Source: Rhodoferax sp.
GTDB lineage: Bacteria; Pseudomonadota; Gammaproteobacteria; Burkholderiales; Burkholderiaceae_C
Length of the DNA stretch: 64,000 nt
Direction: 5' to 3'
Assembly (NCBI RefSeq): GCF_025354435.1
Contig: NZ_JANXMU010000073.1
Location: 1 to 64,000 of the forward strand
Position numbers and translations under genes: made by a program. Below, piece by piece: positions 34,230 to 43,896 of this stretch; the first letter of the stretch is position 1; the number at the start of each line of letters is the position of its first letter. The notes under the pieces are model-generated. The model was not told the origin of the DNA. It made no database searches and saw only the letters and a program-made list of their open reading frames with translations.

Positions 34230-34534
34230 GGGGCACTCCCTGGGGTGGATGGGCTTGGACGGGGGGTGGGGCTTGGCTTTCAGCCCCCGTGCGGCGCAGG
34301 GAGGTGAAAGCTAGCGACTAGGCGCGCTTTCCATGGGGCTTTTTCGGAAGTAACAAAGGCCTGAATTATGGCACCGCCATTGCCGTTCTATACAGGTGGG
34401 GCTCAGTCCATGGGCCACCGGTTACACGGAGTAACACCCATTCGAAAGGCCGGGGAAAGGGTTGCGTTCGGGGGCTAACGGGCGCATAGTGAAATGGCTT
34501 TCAACGGTGAAAGTGATGCTCTAGGAGGAACTAC
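34230..34534. other. Gap between corA and hpf
   Basis: No gene is seen. The stretch holds a candidate sigma-54 promoter at 34369-34384 and a small hairpin CTTTCA-ACGG-TGAAAG at 34498-34513, just before the hpf ribosome site. The part next to corA is G-rich and should contain the corA promoter, which I could not place. Confidence 0.5.
34369..34384 (+). promoter_or_regulatory. Candidate sigma-54 promoter of hpf-ptsN-hprK
   Basis: TGGCAC-CGCCA-TTGCC fits the sigma-54 consensus TGGCAC-N5-TTGC(A/T) in all but the last base, with the invariant GG (-24) and GC (-12). It points toward hpf, whose start lies about 150 bases downstream. Sigma-54 control would suit genes of the nitrogen phosphotransferase branch. 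No activator site was identified. Confidence 0.6.
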
Positions 34535-34864
34535 ATGAACTTGACGATCAGCGGACACCATCTGGATGTGACCCCCGCCTTGCGTAACTATGTGACCACC
34601 AAACTGGACCGAATAACCCGCCATTTCGACCAGTTGGTAGATGTCAAGGTGCTACTGACGATTGAAAAGCAAAAGGAAAAGCAAGGCCGACAACGCGCTG
34701 AATGCAACATCCATGTCAAAGGCAATGACATGTTCGCCGAAAGCTCCCATGCTGATTTGTACGCCGCAGTAGACGAATTGGTCGACAAGCTGGACCGCCA
34801 GGTGGTCCGCCACAAAGACCGGGTGCAAGACCACCACCATGAAGCGCCCAAGCGCCTGATGTAA
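34535..34864 (+). CDS. hpf: Ribosome hibernation promoting factor HPF
   Basis: A 109-residue protein of the short/intermediate HPF (YfiA/RaiA) family. It binds the 30S decoding centre during slow growth. Characteristic sequence: '[20 protein letters not shown]', '[19 protein letters not shown]' and '[20 protein letters not shown]'. AGGAGG lies seven bases before the ATG. A strong intrinsic terminator follows, ahead of ptsN. Confidence 0.96.
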   Translation: MNLTISGHHLDVTPALRNYVTTKLDRITRHFDQLVDVKVLLTIEKQKEKQGRQRAECNIHVKGNDMFAESSHADLYAAVDELVDKLDRQVVRHKDRVQDHHHEAPKRLM

Positions 34865-34891
34865 ACCCCCGCGCCACAAGCGCACACTGCC

Positions 34892-34921
34892 AAAGCCGCC
34901 CGTCCCACTGGCGGCTTTTTT
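34892..34921 (+). terminator. Rho-independent terminator after hpf
   Basis: AAAGCCGCC-CGTCCCACT-GGCGGCTTT followed by a run of T: a perfect 9-bp stem with a U-tract. It lies between hpf and ptsN, so the two may only be linked by read-through. Confidence 0.92.
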
Positions 34922-34968
34922 GTTGGGGCATGCCGACACCCCAGCGCACGTGCATAATTCGCCTCTCT

Positions 34969-35436
34969 ATGAACCGTCTCGCCTCCATCCTGCCCTCCGC
35001 TCAAGTGCTCGTGAGCGTCGATGCGTCCAGCAAAAAACGTGCTTTTGAAGAAGCCGGTTTGCTGTTTGAAAACCTGCATGGTCTGAGCCGGGCCCTGATC
35101 ACCGACAGCCTGTTCGCCCGCGAACGCCTGGGCTCCACCGGTCTGGGGCACGGCGTGGCGATTCCGCATGGCCGTATCAAGGGTCTGAAAGCGCCTATGG
35201 CCGCTGTGGTGCAACTGGCCCAGCCGATTGGCTTTGATGCGCCGGATGAACTGCCCGTGGGCCTGCTGATCTTTTTGCTGGTGCCCGAGGCGGCGACCCA
35301 GAAGCATCTGGAAATCCTGTCGGAAATCGCCGAGCTGCTGAGCGACGCACCGTTGCGCGAAAAAATCAAGAACGCCGCCGATGCCGAGGCCTTGCACGGC
35401 CTGATCTGCGGCTGGCAGTCGGCACAACCCGCTTAA
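34969..35436 (+). CDS. ptsN: Nitrogen-regulatory PTS IIA protein PtsN
   Basis: A 155-residue EIIA(Ntr) protein. The phosphorylated histidine is His67 in 'GLGHGVAIPHGRIKG'. 'LVPEAATQKHLEILSEIAEL' is the conserved C-terminal helix region. It receives phosphate from NPr and adjusts potassium transport and nitrogen-related functions. I chose ATG 34969 because the N-terminus MNRLASILP is the family start. hprK follows 21 bases later. Confidence 0.95.
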   Translation: MNRLASILPSAQVLVSVDASSKKRAFEEAGLLFENLHGLSRALITDSLFARERLGSTGLGHGVAIPHGRIKGLKAPMAAVVQLAQPIGFDAPDELPVGLLIFLLVPEAATQKHLEILSEIAELLSDAPLREKIKNAADAEALHGLICGWQSAQPA

Positions 35437-35457
35437 TTTTTCAGAGCCCGGACCGCT

Positions 35458-36408
35458 TTGAAGCCCACCGTCGTCAGTGCCGACGTTCTGTTCGAAGCCT
35501 TCCGCTCCCTGCTGCGCTGGGAGTGGGTGGCGGGCCTAGGCGCTTCCGAGCGGCGCTTCGACGAAGTGGCCGTGCGGGCTGCGCGCTCGGGTGCCGATCT
35601 GGTCGGCTACCTCAACTACATCCATCCCTACCGCGTGCAGATCATGGGCGAGCGCGAAGTCGCTTACCTGACCAGCGCTTCGTCGGATGACTGCGCCCGC
35701 CGTATCGCCCGTATCGTCACGCTGGAGCCGCCGGTGCTGATCATGGCCGACGGCCAGACGGCCCCCGACGCGCTGCTGTCGATGTGCGAACGGGCGCAGA
35801 TTCCGATGTTTGCCACGCAGGATTCGTCGGCCTTTGTGATCGACGTGCTGCGCGCTTATTTGTCCAAGCATTTTGCCGACCGCACCTCGATGCATGGCGT
35901 GTTCATGGACATTCTGGGCCTGGGCGTGATGATCACCGGCGAATCCGGCCTGGGCAAAAGCGAGCTGGGCCTGGAGCTGATTTCCCGCGGCAACGGCTTG
36001 GTGGCCGACGATGCGGTCGATCTGTACCGCATCAACCAGACCACCATCGAAGGCCGCTGCCCCGAGCTGCTGCAGAACCTGCTGGAAGTGCGCGGCATCG
36101 GCCTGCTGGACATCCGCGGCATCTTTGGCGAAACCGCCGTGCGCCGCAAAATGCGCCTCAAGCTCATCGTCCATCTGGTACGCAAGGAGACCATGGAGCG
36201 CGAGTACGAGCGCCTGCCCTACGAGCCGCTGACCCAGGACGTGCTGGGCGTGGCGGTGCGCAAGGTCATCATCCAGGTGGTGGCCGGCCGCAACATAGCC
36301 GTGCTGGTCGAAGCCGCGGTGCGCAACACCATTTTGCAGTTGCGCGGCATCGACACTTACCAAGAGTTCGTCGAGCGCCACAGAAAAGCAATGGAAGCCG
36401 CAGAATAA
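35458..36408 (+). CDS. hprK: HPr kinase/phosphorylase
   Basis: A 316-residue enzyme that phosphorylates a serine of HPr-like proteins and also removes the phosphate. Walker A is '[18 protein letters not shown]'; the family signature follows in '[15 protein letters not shown]'. The C-terminal '[20 protein letters not shown]' is typical. The start is TTG at 35458, giving [15 protein letters not shown], the usual betaproteobacterial N-terminus; the ribosome site is weak. Proteobacterial HprK usually lies with ptsN, as here. Confidence 0.95.
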   Translation: MKPTVVSADVLFEAFRSLLRWEWVAGLGASERRFDEVAVRAARSGADLVGYLNYIHPYRVQIMGEREVAYLTSASSDDCARRIARIVTLEPPVLIMADGQTAPDALLSMCERAQIPMFATQDSSAFVIDVLRAYLSKHFADRTSMHGVFMDILGLGVMITGESGLGKSELGLELISRGNGLVADDAVDLYRINQTTIEGRCPELLQNLLEVRGIGLLDIRGIFGETAVRRKMRLKLIVHLVRKETMEREYERLPYEPLTQDVLGVAVRKVIIQVVAGRNIAVLVEAAVRNTILQLRGIDTYQEFVERHRKAMEAAE

Positions 36409-36470
36409 GTCTGCTATTGATTGAGTAGCGCCTCACGCAGGCAGAGTAAGCGCTAGCGGACTAAAAGTTC
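36409..36470 (+). repeat. Dispersed AT-rich repeat, family A (behind hprK)
   Basis: TCTGCTATTGATTGAGTAGCGCC...AAGCGCTAGCGGACTAAAAG directly after the hprK stop. It is most like the copy inside exbB. Confidence 0.65.
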
Positions 36471-36481
36471 ATCAACGCGCT

Positions 36482-36593
36482 AATGACATACCCCTTCCAG
36501 AAACAGCGCGGAACTGGCTTTGCCAGGCCGCTGCTGTTGCCCCCTGCAAGGGGGTGGGCGAAAAGCGCTTGCGCTGTAGCCTGGGGGTGAGCC
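36482..36593 (-). repeat. Dispersed GC-rich repeat, family B (behind fur)
   Basis: On the minus strand it starts directly behind the fur TAG stop with GCTCACCCCCAGGCT, has the CCCCC-TTGCA-GGGGG hairpin (36540-36554), then AACAGCAGCGGCCTGGC and GCCAGTTCCGCGCTGTT. It is nearly identical in these parts to the copy at 24160. Confidence 0.85.
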
Positions 36594-37010
36594 CTATTTC
36601 GCGGTGCAGTCAGCGCACAGGCCGTACAACGACATCGCGTGGTCCTGCACCGTCCAGCCCATGGCCTTGGCCACGATCTGCTGGCGCTGTTCGATCTCGG
36701 CGTCGTAAAACTCTTCCACCTTGCCGCAGGACGTGCAGACAAAGTGGTCGTGGTGGCGGCCTTCGTTCAGCTCGTACACCGATTTGCCCGATTCAAAATG
36801 GCTGCGCGACAAAATGCCCGCCTGCTCGAACTGCGTCAGCACCCGGTACACCGTGGCCAAGCCGATGTCGGAGTGCTCCAGCAGCAGCACCCGGAACACG
36901 TCTTCCGCCGTCATGTGGCGCAGCTCGCCAGTTTGGAAAATCTCCAGGATTTTCAGGCGGGGCAGGGTGGCTTTCAGGCCGGTGTTCTTGAGTTCGTCGA
37001 TATTGGCCAT
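36594..37010 (-). CDS. fur: Ferric uptake regulator Fur
   Basis: A 138-residue iron-responsive repressor. '[20 protein letters not shown]' begins the winged helix, '[20 protein letters not shown]' and '[17 protein letters not shown]' form the recognition part, '[20 protein letters not shown]' holds the metal-binding histidines and the first CxxC, and '[11 protein letters not shown]' the second. It is divergent from bamE across 81 bases, an arrangement also known in pseudomonads. I saw no clear Fur box in the gap. Confidence 0.97.
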   Translation of the reverse strand: MANIDELKNTGLKATLPRLKILEIFQTGELRHMTAEDVFRVLLLEHSDIGLATVYRVLTQFEQAGILSRSHFESGKSVYELNEGRHHDHFVCTSCGKVEEFYDAEIEQRQQIVAKAMGWTVQDHAMSLYGLCADCTAK

Positions 37011-37091
37011 GGCGGCAGGTCTTTCTGGAGTCGGGGGCTGCGCAAGGGCAACCAGTACAATCGTTGGATCATATCGCCTGAGTCTCACCCT

Positions 37092-37643
37092 ATGTTTGAA
37101 CCCTCTTTGCGCGGCACTCTGACCGCCCTGGCCCTTGCGGCATGCGCGGCTCTTGGGGCCTGTAGCAGTATCGACACCAGCACCCGCAATTTCGTCGGTT
37201 CGCTGGCTCCGTACAAGATGGAAGTGGTGCAAGGCAACTTCGTCTCCAAAGAGCAGGTTGATGCCCTCAAGCCCGGCATGGCCCGCGAGCAGGTGAAGGA
37301 CATTCTGGGCACCTCGCTGCTGCAAGACGTGTTCCACGCCGACCGTTGGGACTACGTGTTCACCATGCGCCGCCAGGGCACCGAGCCGCAGGCCCGCAAG
37401 TTCACCGTGTACTTCAAGGGTGACGTGATGGACCACGTCGAGGGCGACGCCATGCCCAGCGAGAGCGAATTTGTCGGTCTGCTGGCCAAGTCGCACCCGG
37501 TCAAATCCGTGCCCCTGCTGGAAGCCAGCGAAGACCGCCTGAAGTCGTTCGCTGTGCCGGTGGCCCCGCCTGCCACGGCCGCTGCCGCTGCGGCGGTGCC
37601 TGCCACGGCCTACCCCCCGCTTGAAGCCCCCTCTGCCCAATAG
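37092..37643 (+). CDS. bamE: Outer membrane assembly lipoprotein BamE
   Basis: A 183-residue lipoprotein of the SmpA/OmlA family. The lipobox is 'LGAC' with Cys24 as lipidation site, after a hydrophobic signal sequence. '[19 protein letters not shown]' and '[20 protein letters not shown]' are hallmark BamE sequences. The C-terminal tail (about 45 residues) is Ala/Pro-rich and longer than in E. coli. It is a part of the BAM complex. dapB follows nine bases after its stop. Confidence 0.95.
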   Translation: MFEPSLRGTLTALALAACAALGACSSIDTSTRNFVGSLAPYKMEVVQGNFVSKEQVDALKPGMAREQVKDILGTSLLQDVFHADRWDYVFTMRRQGTEPQARKFTVYFKGDVMDHVEGDAMPSESEFVGLLAKSHPVKSVPLLEASEDRLKSFAVPVAPPATAAAAAAVPATAYPPLEAPSAQ

Positions 37644-37652
37644 GTTCCGGTG

Positions 37653-38495
37653 ATGACTGACACATCTTCTCCCCTGGGCGCAGCTACGCCCCTGGCGCAC
37701 GCGATTGCCGTAGCTGGTGCATCGGGCCGCATGGGCCATATGCTGATCGAAGCCATCCGCGACGCGGACGACTGCGTGCTGGCCGGTGCGCTGGACATCG
37801 CCAGCAGCCCCCAGATCGGTGCCGACGCGGCGGCCTTCCTGGGCCACAACACCGGGGTGGCCATCACCGCCGACCTGCACGAAGGCCTGAAAGCCGCCCG
37901 TGTGCTGATCGACTTCACCCGCCCCGAAGGCACGCTGGCGCACCTGCGCATGTGCCGCAGCCTGGGCGTGAACGCGGTGGTCGGCACGACCGGCTTTAGC
38001 GACGCGCAAAAGACCGAGATCGCCGAAATCGCCCAGCACATCGCCATCATGATGGCCCCCAATATGAGCGTGGGCGTGAACGTCACCCTCAAGCTGCTGG
38101 AGATGGCCGCCAAAGCCCTGTCCACCGGCTACGACATCGAAATCGTCGAAGCCCACCACCGCCACAAGATCGACGCGCCCTCGGGCACGGCGCTGAAAAT
38201 GGGCGAAGTGATCGCCGAGGCCATGGGCCGCGACCTGAAGGAATGTGCGGTCTACGAGCGCTACGGCATCACCGGCGAACGCGACCCGTCCAGCATCGGC
38301 TTTGCCACCATCCGCGGTGGCGACATTGTGGGCGACCACACGGTGCTGTTCGCGGGCACGGGCGAGCGCATCGAGATCAGCCACAAGTCGTCCAGCCGCG
38401 CCACCTACGCCCAAGGCAGCCTGCGCGCCGTGCGATTCCTGGCCCATAAACGCACAGGCCTGTTCGACATGTTCGACGTGTTGGGTTTGAAGTAA
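37653..38495 (+). CDS. dapB: 4-hydroxy-tetrahydrodipicolinate reductase DapB
   Basis: A 280-residue enzyme of lysine and diaminopimelate synthesis. '[18 protein letters not shown]' is the NAD(P)H motif. '[20 protein letters not shown]' holds the catalytic His-His and Lys. The N-terminus has about 17 extra residues before the Rossmann motif. I use ATG 37653; the GTG directly before it is also in frame. Confidence 0.96.
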   Translation: MTDTSSPLGAATPLAHAIAVAGASGRMGHMLIEAIRDADDCVLAGALDIASSPQIGADAAAFLGHNTGVAITADLHEGLKAARVLIDFTRPEGTLAHLRMCRSLGVNAVVGTTGFSDAQKTEIAEIAQHIAIMMAPNMSVGVNVTLKLLEMAAKALSTGYDIEIVEAHHRHKIDAPSGTALKMGEVIAEAMGRDLKECAVYERYGITGERDPSSIGFATIRGGDIVGDHTVLFAGTGERIEISHKSSSRATYAQGSLRAVRFLAHKRTGLFDMFDVLGLK

Positions 38496-38499
38496 GTCC

Positions 38500-39138
38500 A
38501 TGGATCTCCAGCAGTTGCTGACCCAGGGCGACTTCGTCAGCCGGGCGGTCGCGCTGCTGCTGCTGGCCATGTCGGTGGGCAGCTGGGCGGTGATTGTCTG
38601 GAAGGGCTGGATGTTGCGCCGCGCCCGCACCGACGTGGCCCGCAGCGTGGCCGCTTTCTGGCAGGCACCCACGGTCGCCGAAGCCCAGCAGCGTTTAGCA
38701 TCTTTTGACCCTCTCCCGCTAGTCCTGCCTTTGGTTCTAGCTACAAAAATAGAAGCAACTGGCACTTTGGCCGCCGCGGGCGACCGCTCCCAGCAGCTCA
38801 CCCGCGTACTGCGCAATGCCTTGCACGCCGTGCTGCACAAGCTGCAGTTTGGCCAGGTGATGCTGGCCACCGTGGGCTCCACCGCACCGTTCGTGGGTTT
38901 ACTGGGCACCGTCTGGGGTATTTACCACGCGCTGGGCGCGATTGCGGTGGCGGGCCAGATGAGCATCGACAAAGTGGCCGGCCCGGTGGGCGAGTCGCTG
39001 GTGATGACCGCCGCAGGCCTGGCCGTGGCCATCCCCGCCGTACTGGCCTACAACGTCTATGGCCGCCTGATCGGCAGCATCGAAGCCGACCTGGAAGGCT
39101 TTGCCCGCGACCTGCGCGAACTGTTGTCGGTACACTAG
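38500..39138 (+). CDS. exbB: MotA/TolQ/ExbB-family proton channel protein, with a repeat-derived insert
   Basis: A 212-residue inner-membrane protein. Membrane helices are at about residues 16-34, 118-143 ('[20 protein letters not shown]') and 162-185. The motif '[18 protein letters not shown]' is characteristic of ExbB/TolQ. An ExbD gene follows, so this is the ExbBD energiser for TonB-dependent uptake. TolQ is an alternative, but no tolA or tolB is nearby. Residues about 66-88 are encoded by a reversed family A repeat, in the cytoplasmic loop. Confidence 0.9.
   Translation: MDLQQLLTQGDFVSRAVALLLLAMSVGSWAVIVWKGWMLRRARTDVARSVAAFWQAPTVAEAQQRLASFDPLPLVLPLVLATKIEATGTLAAAGDRSQQLTRVLRNALHAVLHKLQFGQVMLATVGSTAPFVGLLGTVWGIYHALGAIAVAGQMSIDKVAGPVGESLVMTAAGLAVAIPAVLAYNVYGRLIGSIEADLEGFARDLRELLSVH
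38690..38765 (-). repeat. Family A repeat inside exbB, reverse orientation
   Basis: Read on the minus strand: TTGCTTCTATTTTTGTAGCT...CTAGCGGGAGAGGGTCAAAAGAT, the family A pattern. It is AT-richer than its surroundings and in frame with exbB. Confidence 0.6.
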
Positions 39139-39139
39139 C

Positions 39140-39577
39140 ATGGCCTTCGGTCGCCTGGAACGCACCAAGGCTTCCGAGCCCATGAGCGACATCAACATGA
39201 CCCCGCTGGTCGATGTGATGCTGGTGCTGGTGGTGATCTTCATCCTGACCGCGCCTCTGCTATCCAGCTCCATCCAGCTGGACCTACCCAAAACCGATGC
39301 CGCCAAGTCCCAAAGCGCGCCCCAATTCGTCACCCTGGTGGTGGACAGAGCCGGCCACACCTTCTTGAACGACCAGCCGGTGACAGCCGCCGAATTGGCC
39401 ATCCAGCTCGCCCTGGCCGCTGACCAAAACCCCGACACCGAGGTGCAATTGCGCGCCGACACCACCGTGCCCTATGGCCGCGTGGTCGAGGTGATGGGCG
39501 TGGCGCAGAAGGCTGGGCTGAACAAGATCGGCTTTGTGGCCCAGCCGCCGACTGCCGCAGTGGCATCCACACCCTAA
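39140..39577 (+). CDS. exbD: ExbD-family biopolymer transport protein
   Basis: A 145-residue inner-membrane protein with one N-terminal membrane helix. '[20 protein letters not shown]' includes the essential channel Asp. The periplasmic part is the usual ExbD/TolR fold, with '[20 protein letters not shown]' conserved. It starts one base after the exbB stop. Confidence 0.93.
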   Translation: MAFGRLERTKASEPMSDINMTPLVDVMLVLVVIFILTAPLLSSSIQLDLPKTDAAKSQSAPQFVTLVVDRAGHTFLNDQPVTAAELAIQLALAADQNPDTEVQLRADTTVPYGRVVEVMGVAQKAGLNKIGFVAQPPTAAVASTP

Positions 39578-39632
39578 AATCAGTCTGTTGCGGTCCTTGC
39601 GCCGCCCTGTGTCCTTGCTTCCCAAGTCTGCC

Positions 39633-42290
39633 ATGCTCGAAAAATACAACCATCTCGAAATCGAAGCCGCCGCCCAAACCCATTGGACGGCTGCCGATGC
39701 CTACCGCGTCACTGAAGACCGGTCGAAGAAAAAGTTCTACGCCTGCTCCATGCTGCCCTACCCCAGCGGCAAGCTGCACATGGGCCACGTGCGCAACTAC
39801 ACCATCAACGACATGCTGGCGCGCCAGTTGCGCATGCAGGGCTACAACGTGCTCATGCCCATGGGCTGGGACGCGTTTGGCCTGCCCGCAGAAAACGCCG
39901 CTTTAAAAAATGGCGTGCCGCCCGCGCAGTGGACCTTCGACAACATCGCCTACATGAAGACCCAGATGCAGGCCATGGGCCTGGCTATCGACTGGAGCCG
40001 CGAGATCGCCACCTGCACGCCCGAGTACTACAAGTGGAACCAGTGGCTGTTTTTGAAGATGCTGGACAAAGGCATTGCCTACCGCAAGACCCAGGTCGTC
40101 AACTGGGACCCGGTAGACATGACCGTGCTGGCCAACGAGCAGGTGATCGACGGCAAGGGCTGGCGCACCGGCGCAGTGGTAGAAAAGCGCGAAATCCCCG
40201 GCTACTACCTGAAGATCACCGACTACGCCGACGAGCTGCTGGGCCAGGTCAAGGATGACTTGCCCGGCTGGCCCGAGCGCGTCAAGCTGATGCAAGAGAA
40301 CTGGATTGGCAAGAGCGAGGGCGTGCGCTTTGCGTTCCCGCACACCATCAAGAACGCCAAGGGCCAGTTGATCGACGGCGGCAAGATGTATGTCTTTACC
40401 ACCCGTGCCGATACCATCATGGGCGTGACCTTTTGCGCCGTGGCCCCCGAGCACCCGCTGGCCACGCACGCTGCCCAGACCAACCCGAAGCTGGCCGCCT
40501 TTATTGAAGCCTGCAAGCAGGGTGGTACCACCGAGGCCGAGCTGGCGGTGCGCGAAAAAGAAGGTATGCCCACCGGCCTGCAGGTCATCCATCCGCTCAA
40601 CGGCCACAAAATCGACGTGTGGGTCGGCAACTACGTGCTGATGGGCTATGGCGATGGCGCGGTGATGGGCGTACCGGCCCACGACGAGCGCGACTTCACC
40701 TTCGCCCTGAAATACGACCTGCCCATCGTCCAGGTGGTGCATGTAGACCATCTGCAATACGACTACCACCACTGGAACGATTGGTACGGTGACAAACAGC
40801 GTGGTGTCACCATCAACTCCGACAGCTTTAGCGGCCTGTGCTTCCAGGAAGCGGTGAACGCCGTGGCCCATGCGCTGCAGGTCAAGGGCCTGGGCGAGAA
40901 AAAGACCACCTGGCGCCTGCGCGACTGGGGCGTGAGCCGCCAGCGCTACTGGGGCACGCCTATCCCCATCATCCACTGCGACGAACACGGCGCGGTGCCG
41001 GTGCCCGAGAAGGATTTGCCTGTGGTGCTGCCGCAAGACTGTATCCCCGACGGCTCGGGCAACCCGCTGCACAAGCACGAAGGCTTCCACGCCGGTGTGG
41101 TCTGCCCGGTCTGCGGCAAGCCCGCCCGGCGCGAAACCGACACCATGGACACCTTTGTCGATTCCAGCTGGTACTTTATGCGCTATTGCGACCCGCACAA
41201 GACGGACGGCATGGTGGGCGAGGGCGCGGACTACTGGATGCCGATGGACCAGTACATCGGCGGCATCGAACACGCCATCCTGCACCTGCTGTACGCCCGC
41301 TTCTGGACCAAGGTGATGCGCGACCTGGACCTGGTGAAGTGCGACGAACCGTTTAGCAAGCTGCTAACCCAAGGGATGGTGCTCAACGGCGCGTTCTCGC
41401 ACAAGCCTGCGGGCGGCGGCGTGCAGTACCACTGGGAAAGCGAAGTCGATGTGGCCCGCAACGAGCGCGACCAGATCGTCGGCGGCACGCTCAAGGCTGA
41501 TGGCTCGGTGCTGCACTACGAGCTCACCACCATGAGCAAGAGCAAGAGCAACGGTGTGGATCCGCAAGATTTGATCGAAAAATACGGTGCCGACACCGCC
41601 CGCCTGTACACCATGTTCACCGCGCCGCCCGAGGCCACGCTGGAGTGGAACGACGCGTCGGTCGAGGGCAGCTACCGCTTTCTGCGCCGGGTGTGGAATT
41701 TTGGTGTCAAGCTGGCTGCTACAGATTTCGCAGCTGCCCATGCAAGCGCTATAAGTGCTAGCAGCCTGAAAGATGTTAAATTTGGCAAAGAGGCCAAGGC
41801 CTTGCGCCACGAAGTCCACACCGTGCTCAAACAGGTGGATTACGACTACCAGCGCATGCAGTACAACACCGTGGTGTCGGGTGGCATGAAGCTGCTCAAC
41901 GCCCTGGAAGATTTCAAGGCGCTGGACACACCGGGTGCCCAGGTGGCGCTGATTGAGAGCTTCGGCATCCTGCTGCGCTGCCTGTACCCGGCCACGCCGC
42001 ACATCACCCACGCGCTGTGGACCGAGCTGGGCTACGCCGACCGCTTTGGCGACCTGCTGGACGCGCCCTGGCCGGTGGTCGACTCGCTGGCCCTGGTGCA
42101 GGACGAGATCGAGCTGATGTTGCAAGTCAACGGCAAATTGCGCGGCTCCATTCGGGTGCCCGCTACCGCCAGCAAGGCCGAGATCGAAGCTGCCGCGTTG
42201 GCCTGCGAAGCTTTTACCAAGGCGGCGGCCGGGGCTGCGCCCAAGAAAATCATCGTGGTGCCTGGGCGCCTGGTGAACCTGGTGCTGTGA
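39633..42290 (+). CDS. leuS: Leucine-tRNA ligase
   Basis: An 885-residue class I synthetase. '[19 protein letters not shown]' is the HIGH motif (49-52). The editing domain follows, with '[20 protein letters not shown]'. The KMSKS loop here reads '[20 protein letters not shown]' (633-637): Thr replaces the first Lys, which is unusual. Residues about 695-715 ('[20 protein letters not shown]') are encoded by a family A repeat between catalytic and anticodon domains. ATG 39633 gives the standard N-terminus [11 protein letters not shown]. It forms an operon with lptE and holA. Confidence 0.97.
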   Translation: MLEKYNHLEIEAAAQTHWTAADAYRVTEDRSKKKFYACSMLPYPSGKLHMGHVRNYTINDMLARQLRMQGYNVLMPMGWDAFGLPAENAALKNGVPPAQWTFDNIAYMKTQMQAMGLAIDWSREIATCTPEYYKWNQWLFLKMLDKGIAYRKTQVVNWDPVDMTVLANEQVIDGKGWRTGAVVEKREIPGYYLKITDYADELLGQVKDDLPGWPERVKLMQENWIGKSEGVRFAFPHTIKNAKGQLIDGGKMYVFTTRADTIMGVTFCAVAPEHPLATHAAQTNPKLAAFIEACKQGGTTEAELAVREKEGMPTGLQVIHPLNGHKIDVWVGNYVLMGYGDGAVMGVPAHDERDFTFALKYDLPIVQVVHVDHLQYDYHHWNDWYGDKQRGVTINSDSFSGLCFQEAVNAVAHALQVKGLGEKKTTWRLRDWGVSRQRYWGTPIPIIHCDEHGAVPVPEKDLPVVLPQDCIPDGSGNPLHKHEGFHAGVVCPVCGKPARRETDTMDTFVDSSWYFMRYCDPHKTDGMVGEGADYWMPMDQYIGGIEHAILHLLYARFWTKVMRDLDLVKCDEPFSKLLTQGMVLNGAFSHKPAGGGVQYHWESEVDVARNERDQIVGGTLKADGSVLHYELTTMSKSKSNGVDPQDLIEKYGADTARLYTMFTAPPEATLEWNDASVEGSYRFLRRVWNFGVKLAATDFAAAHASAISASSLKDVKFGKEAKALRHEVHTVLKQVDYDYQRMQYNTVVSGGMKLLNALEDFKALDTPGAQVALIESFGILLRCLYPATPHITHALWTELGYADRFGDLLDAPWPVVDSLALVQDEIELMLQVNGKLRGSIRVPATASKAEIEAAALACEAFTKAAAGAAPKKIIVVPGRLVNLVL
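41716..41780 (+). repeat. Family A repeat inside leuS
   Basis: GCTGCTACAGATTTCGCAGCT...CAAGCGCTATAAGTGCTAGCAGCCTGAAAGAT, in frame. It encodes an Ala/Ser-rich linker where relatives have a short connection. Confidence 0.6.
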
Positions 42291-42796
42291 TGCTGCGCCG
42301 CACCTTCCTCCTCGCCGCGCCCGCCGTGTCGGCCCTGGGCTTGACCGCCTGCGGTTTTGCCTTGCGCCAAGCCCCCAATTACCCGTTTGCCACCATCTTT
42401 GTGCGCGTAGCCGAGGGCTCGTCGCTGGGCAATGAGCTCAAGCGCAACCTGGCGGCAGGCGGCAAACTGGAGGTGGTGACAGACCCCAAACGCCTGGACA
42501 GCGTCGAAGTGGTGCTGGAAGTCATCACCGACCAGCGTGAAAAAAGCGTGGCCTCGCTCACCTCGGCGGGCCAGGTGCGTGAATTCCAGCTGCGTTCGCG
42601 CGTGAAGTTCCGCCTGCGCACGCCGCAGGGCAAAGAACTCATCACCGACACCGAAATCTTGCAGCAGCGCGACATCAGCTACACCGAAACCCAGGCCCTG
42701 TCCAAAGAAGCCGAAGAGCAGCTGCTGTACCGCAACATGCAAACCGACATCGTGCAGCAGATCATGCGACGCATCGCGTCGGTTCAAGCGCTGTAG
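42290..42796 (+). CDS. lptE: LPS-assembly lipoprotein LptE
   Basis: A 168-residue lipoprotein that plugs the LptD barrel in lipopolysaccharide export. The signal '[20 protein letters not shown]' ends in the lipobox 'LTAC' (Cys21), followed by 'GFALRQAPNYPFATIFV'. 'EFQLRSRVKFRLRTPQGKEL' and 'RIASVQAL' at the C-terminus are typical. ATG overlaps the leuS stop by one base (TGATG). The leuS-lptE-holA order is conserved in many proteobacteria. Confidence 0.94.
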   Translation: MLRRTFLLAAPAVSALGLTACGFALRQAPNYPFATIFVRVAEGSSLGNELKRNLAAGGKLEVVTDPKRLDSVEVVLEVITDQREKSVASLTSAGQVREFQLRSRVKFRLRTPQGKELITDTEILQQRDISYTETQALSKEAEEQLLYRNMQTDIVQQIMRRIASVQAL

Positions 42797-43858
42797 ATGC
42801 AACTCGCCCCCGGCCAGCTCGCCGCGCAGCTTTCCAAAGGCCTGCGCTCGCTCTACACCCTGCACGGCGACGAGCCGCTGCTGGTGCAGGAGGCGCTGGA
42901 TGCCATCCGCGCCACTGCCCGTGCGCAGGGCTTTACCGAGCGCACGGTGCACGTGGTGGCGGGGGCGCATTTCGACTGGAGCGAGGTGCTGGCGGCGGGG
43001 GGCTCGCTCAGCCTGTTTGCCGACAAGCAAATTTTGGAAGTGCGCATCCCCTCCGGCAAGCCGGGCAAAGACGGCAGCACCGCCCTGCAGCACCTGGCCC
43101 ACCAGGCCGAAGGCAATACCGACACCCTCACCCTGGTGGTACTGCCCCGGCTCGACAAGGTGGCCAAGTCTGCCGCCTGGTTTGTGGCGCTGGAGAAATT
43201 TGGCATCACCATCCAGGTCGAACCGGTAGAGCGCGGTGCGCTGCCACAGTGGATCGCCCAGCGCCTACAAGCCCAGGGGCAGCGGGTGCAGGCCGGGGTG
43301 GAGGGCCAACAAACCCTGCAGTTTTTTGCCGACCGGGTTGAAGGCAACCTGCTGGCCGCGCACCAAGAGATCCAAAAGCTGGCCTTGCTGTACCCGGCGG
43401 GCGAGCTGCAGTGGGCGCAGGTGGAGTCCGCCGTGCTGAATGTGGCCCGCTACGACGTGTTCAAGCTGTCCGAGGCCGTGCTGGGCGGGCAGCGCCTGCG
43501 GGTGCAGCGCATGCTCGACGGCCTGCAGGCCGAGGGCGAGGCCGAGGTGCTGGTGCACTGGGCGCTGGCCGAAGACATCCGCACCCTGCAACGCGTCAAA
43601 ACCGCCATGGATGCCGGTAAACCTTTGCCCATGGCGCTGCGTGAAAACCGCGTCTGGGGCGCCAAAGAGCGCCTGTTTGAGCGCGTGCTGCCCCGCATGC
43701 CGAGCCCATTGATCGCCCAGCTTCTGCAGTCGGCCCACCAGGTGGACGGTATCGTCAAGGGTTTGAAGCAGCCCGACTGGCCCGCCGACCCCTGGCAGGC
43801 CTTGCACCGGCTGGCGGGCATGCTGTGCGCGGCGTGCGCTCTTCCGGCGGGGCGTTAA
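42797..43858 (+). CDS. holA: DNA polymerase III subunit delta
   Basis: A 353-residue clamp-loader subunit. 'LYTLHGDEPLLVQEALDAIR' is the N-terminal family motif; 'QRLQAQGQRVQAGVEGQQTL' and 'RVEGNLLAAHQEIQKLALLY' lie in the AAA+ lid; the helical C-terminus includes 'WGAKERLFERVLPRM'. It begins directly after the lptE stop. Confidence 0.95.
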   Translation: MQLAPGQLAAQLSKGLRSLYTLHGDEPLLVQEALDAIRATARAQGFTERTVHVVAGAHFDWSEVLAAGGSLSLFADKQILEVRIPSGKPGKDGSTALQHLAHQAEGNTDTLTLVVLPRLDKVAKSAAWFVALEKFGITIQVEPVERGALPQWIAQRLQAQGQRVQAGVEGQQTLQFFADRVEGNLLAAHQEIQKLALLYPAGELQWAQVESAVLNVARYDVFKLSEAVLGGQRLRVQRMLDGLQAEGEAEVLVHWALAEDIRTLQRVKTAMDAGKPLPMALRENRVWGAKERLFERVLPRMPSPLIAQLLQSAHQVDGIVKGLKQPDWPADPWQALHRLAGMLCAACALPAGR

Positions 43859-43896
43859 AAGCCCTCTGGTTACGTGGGCCGTGACAAAATACGGCC

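Noticed and set aside
36594-38909. A 771-codon open frame on the minus strand running through bamE, dapB and exbB
   Set aside because: Only its end is a gene (fur, from ATG 37010). The rest is antisense of GC-rich genes and has no domain.
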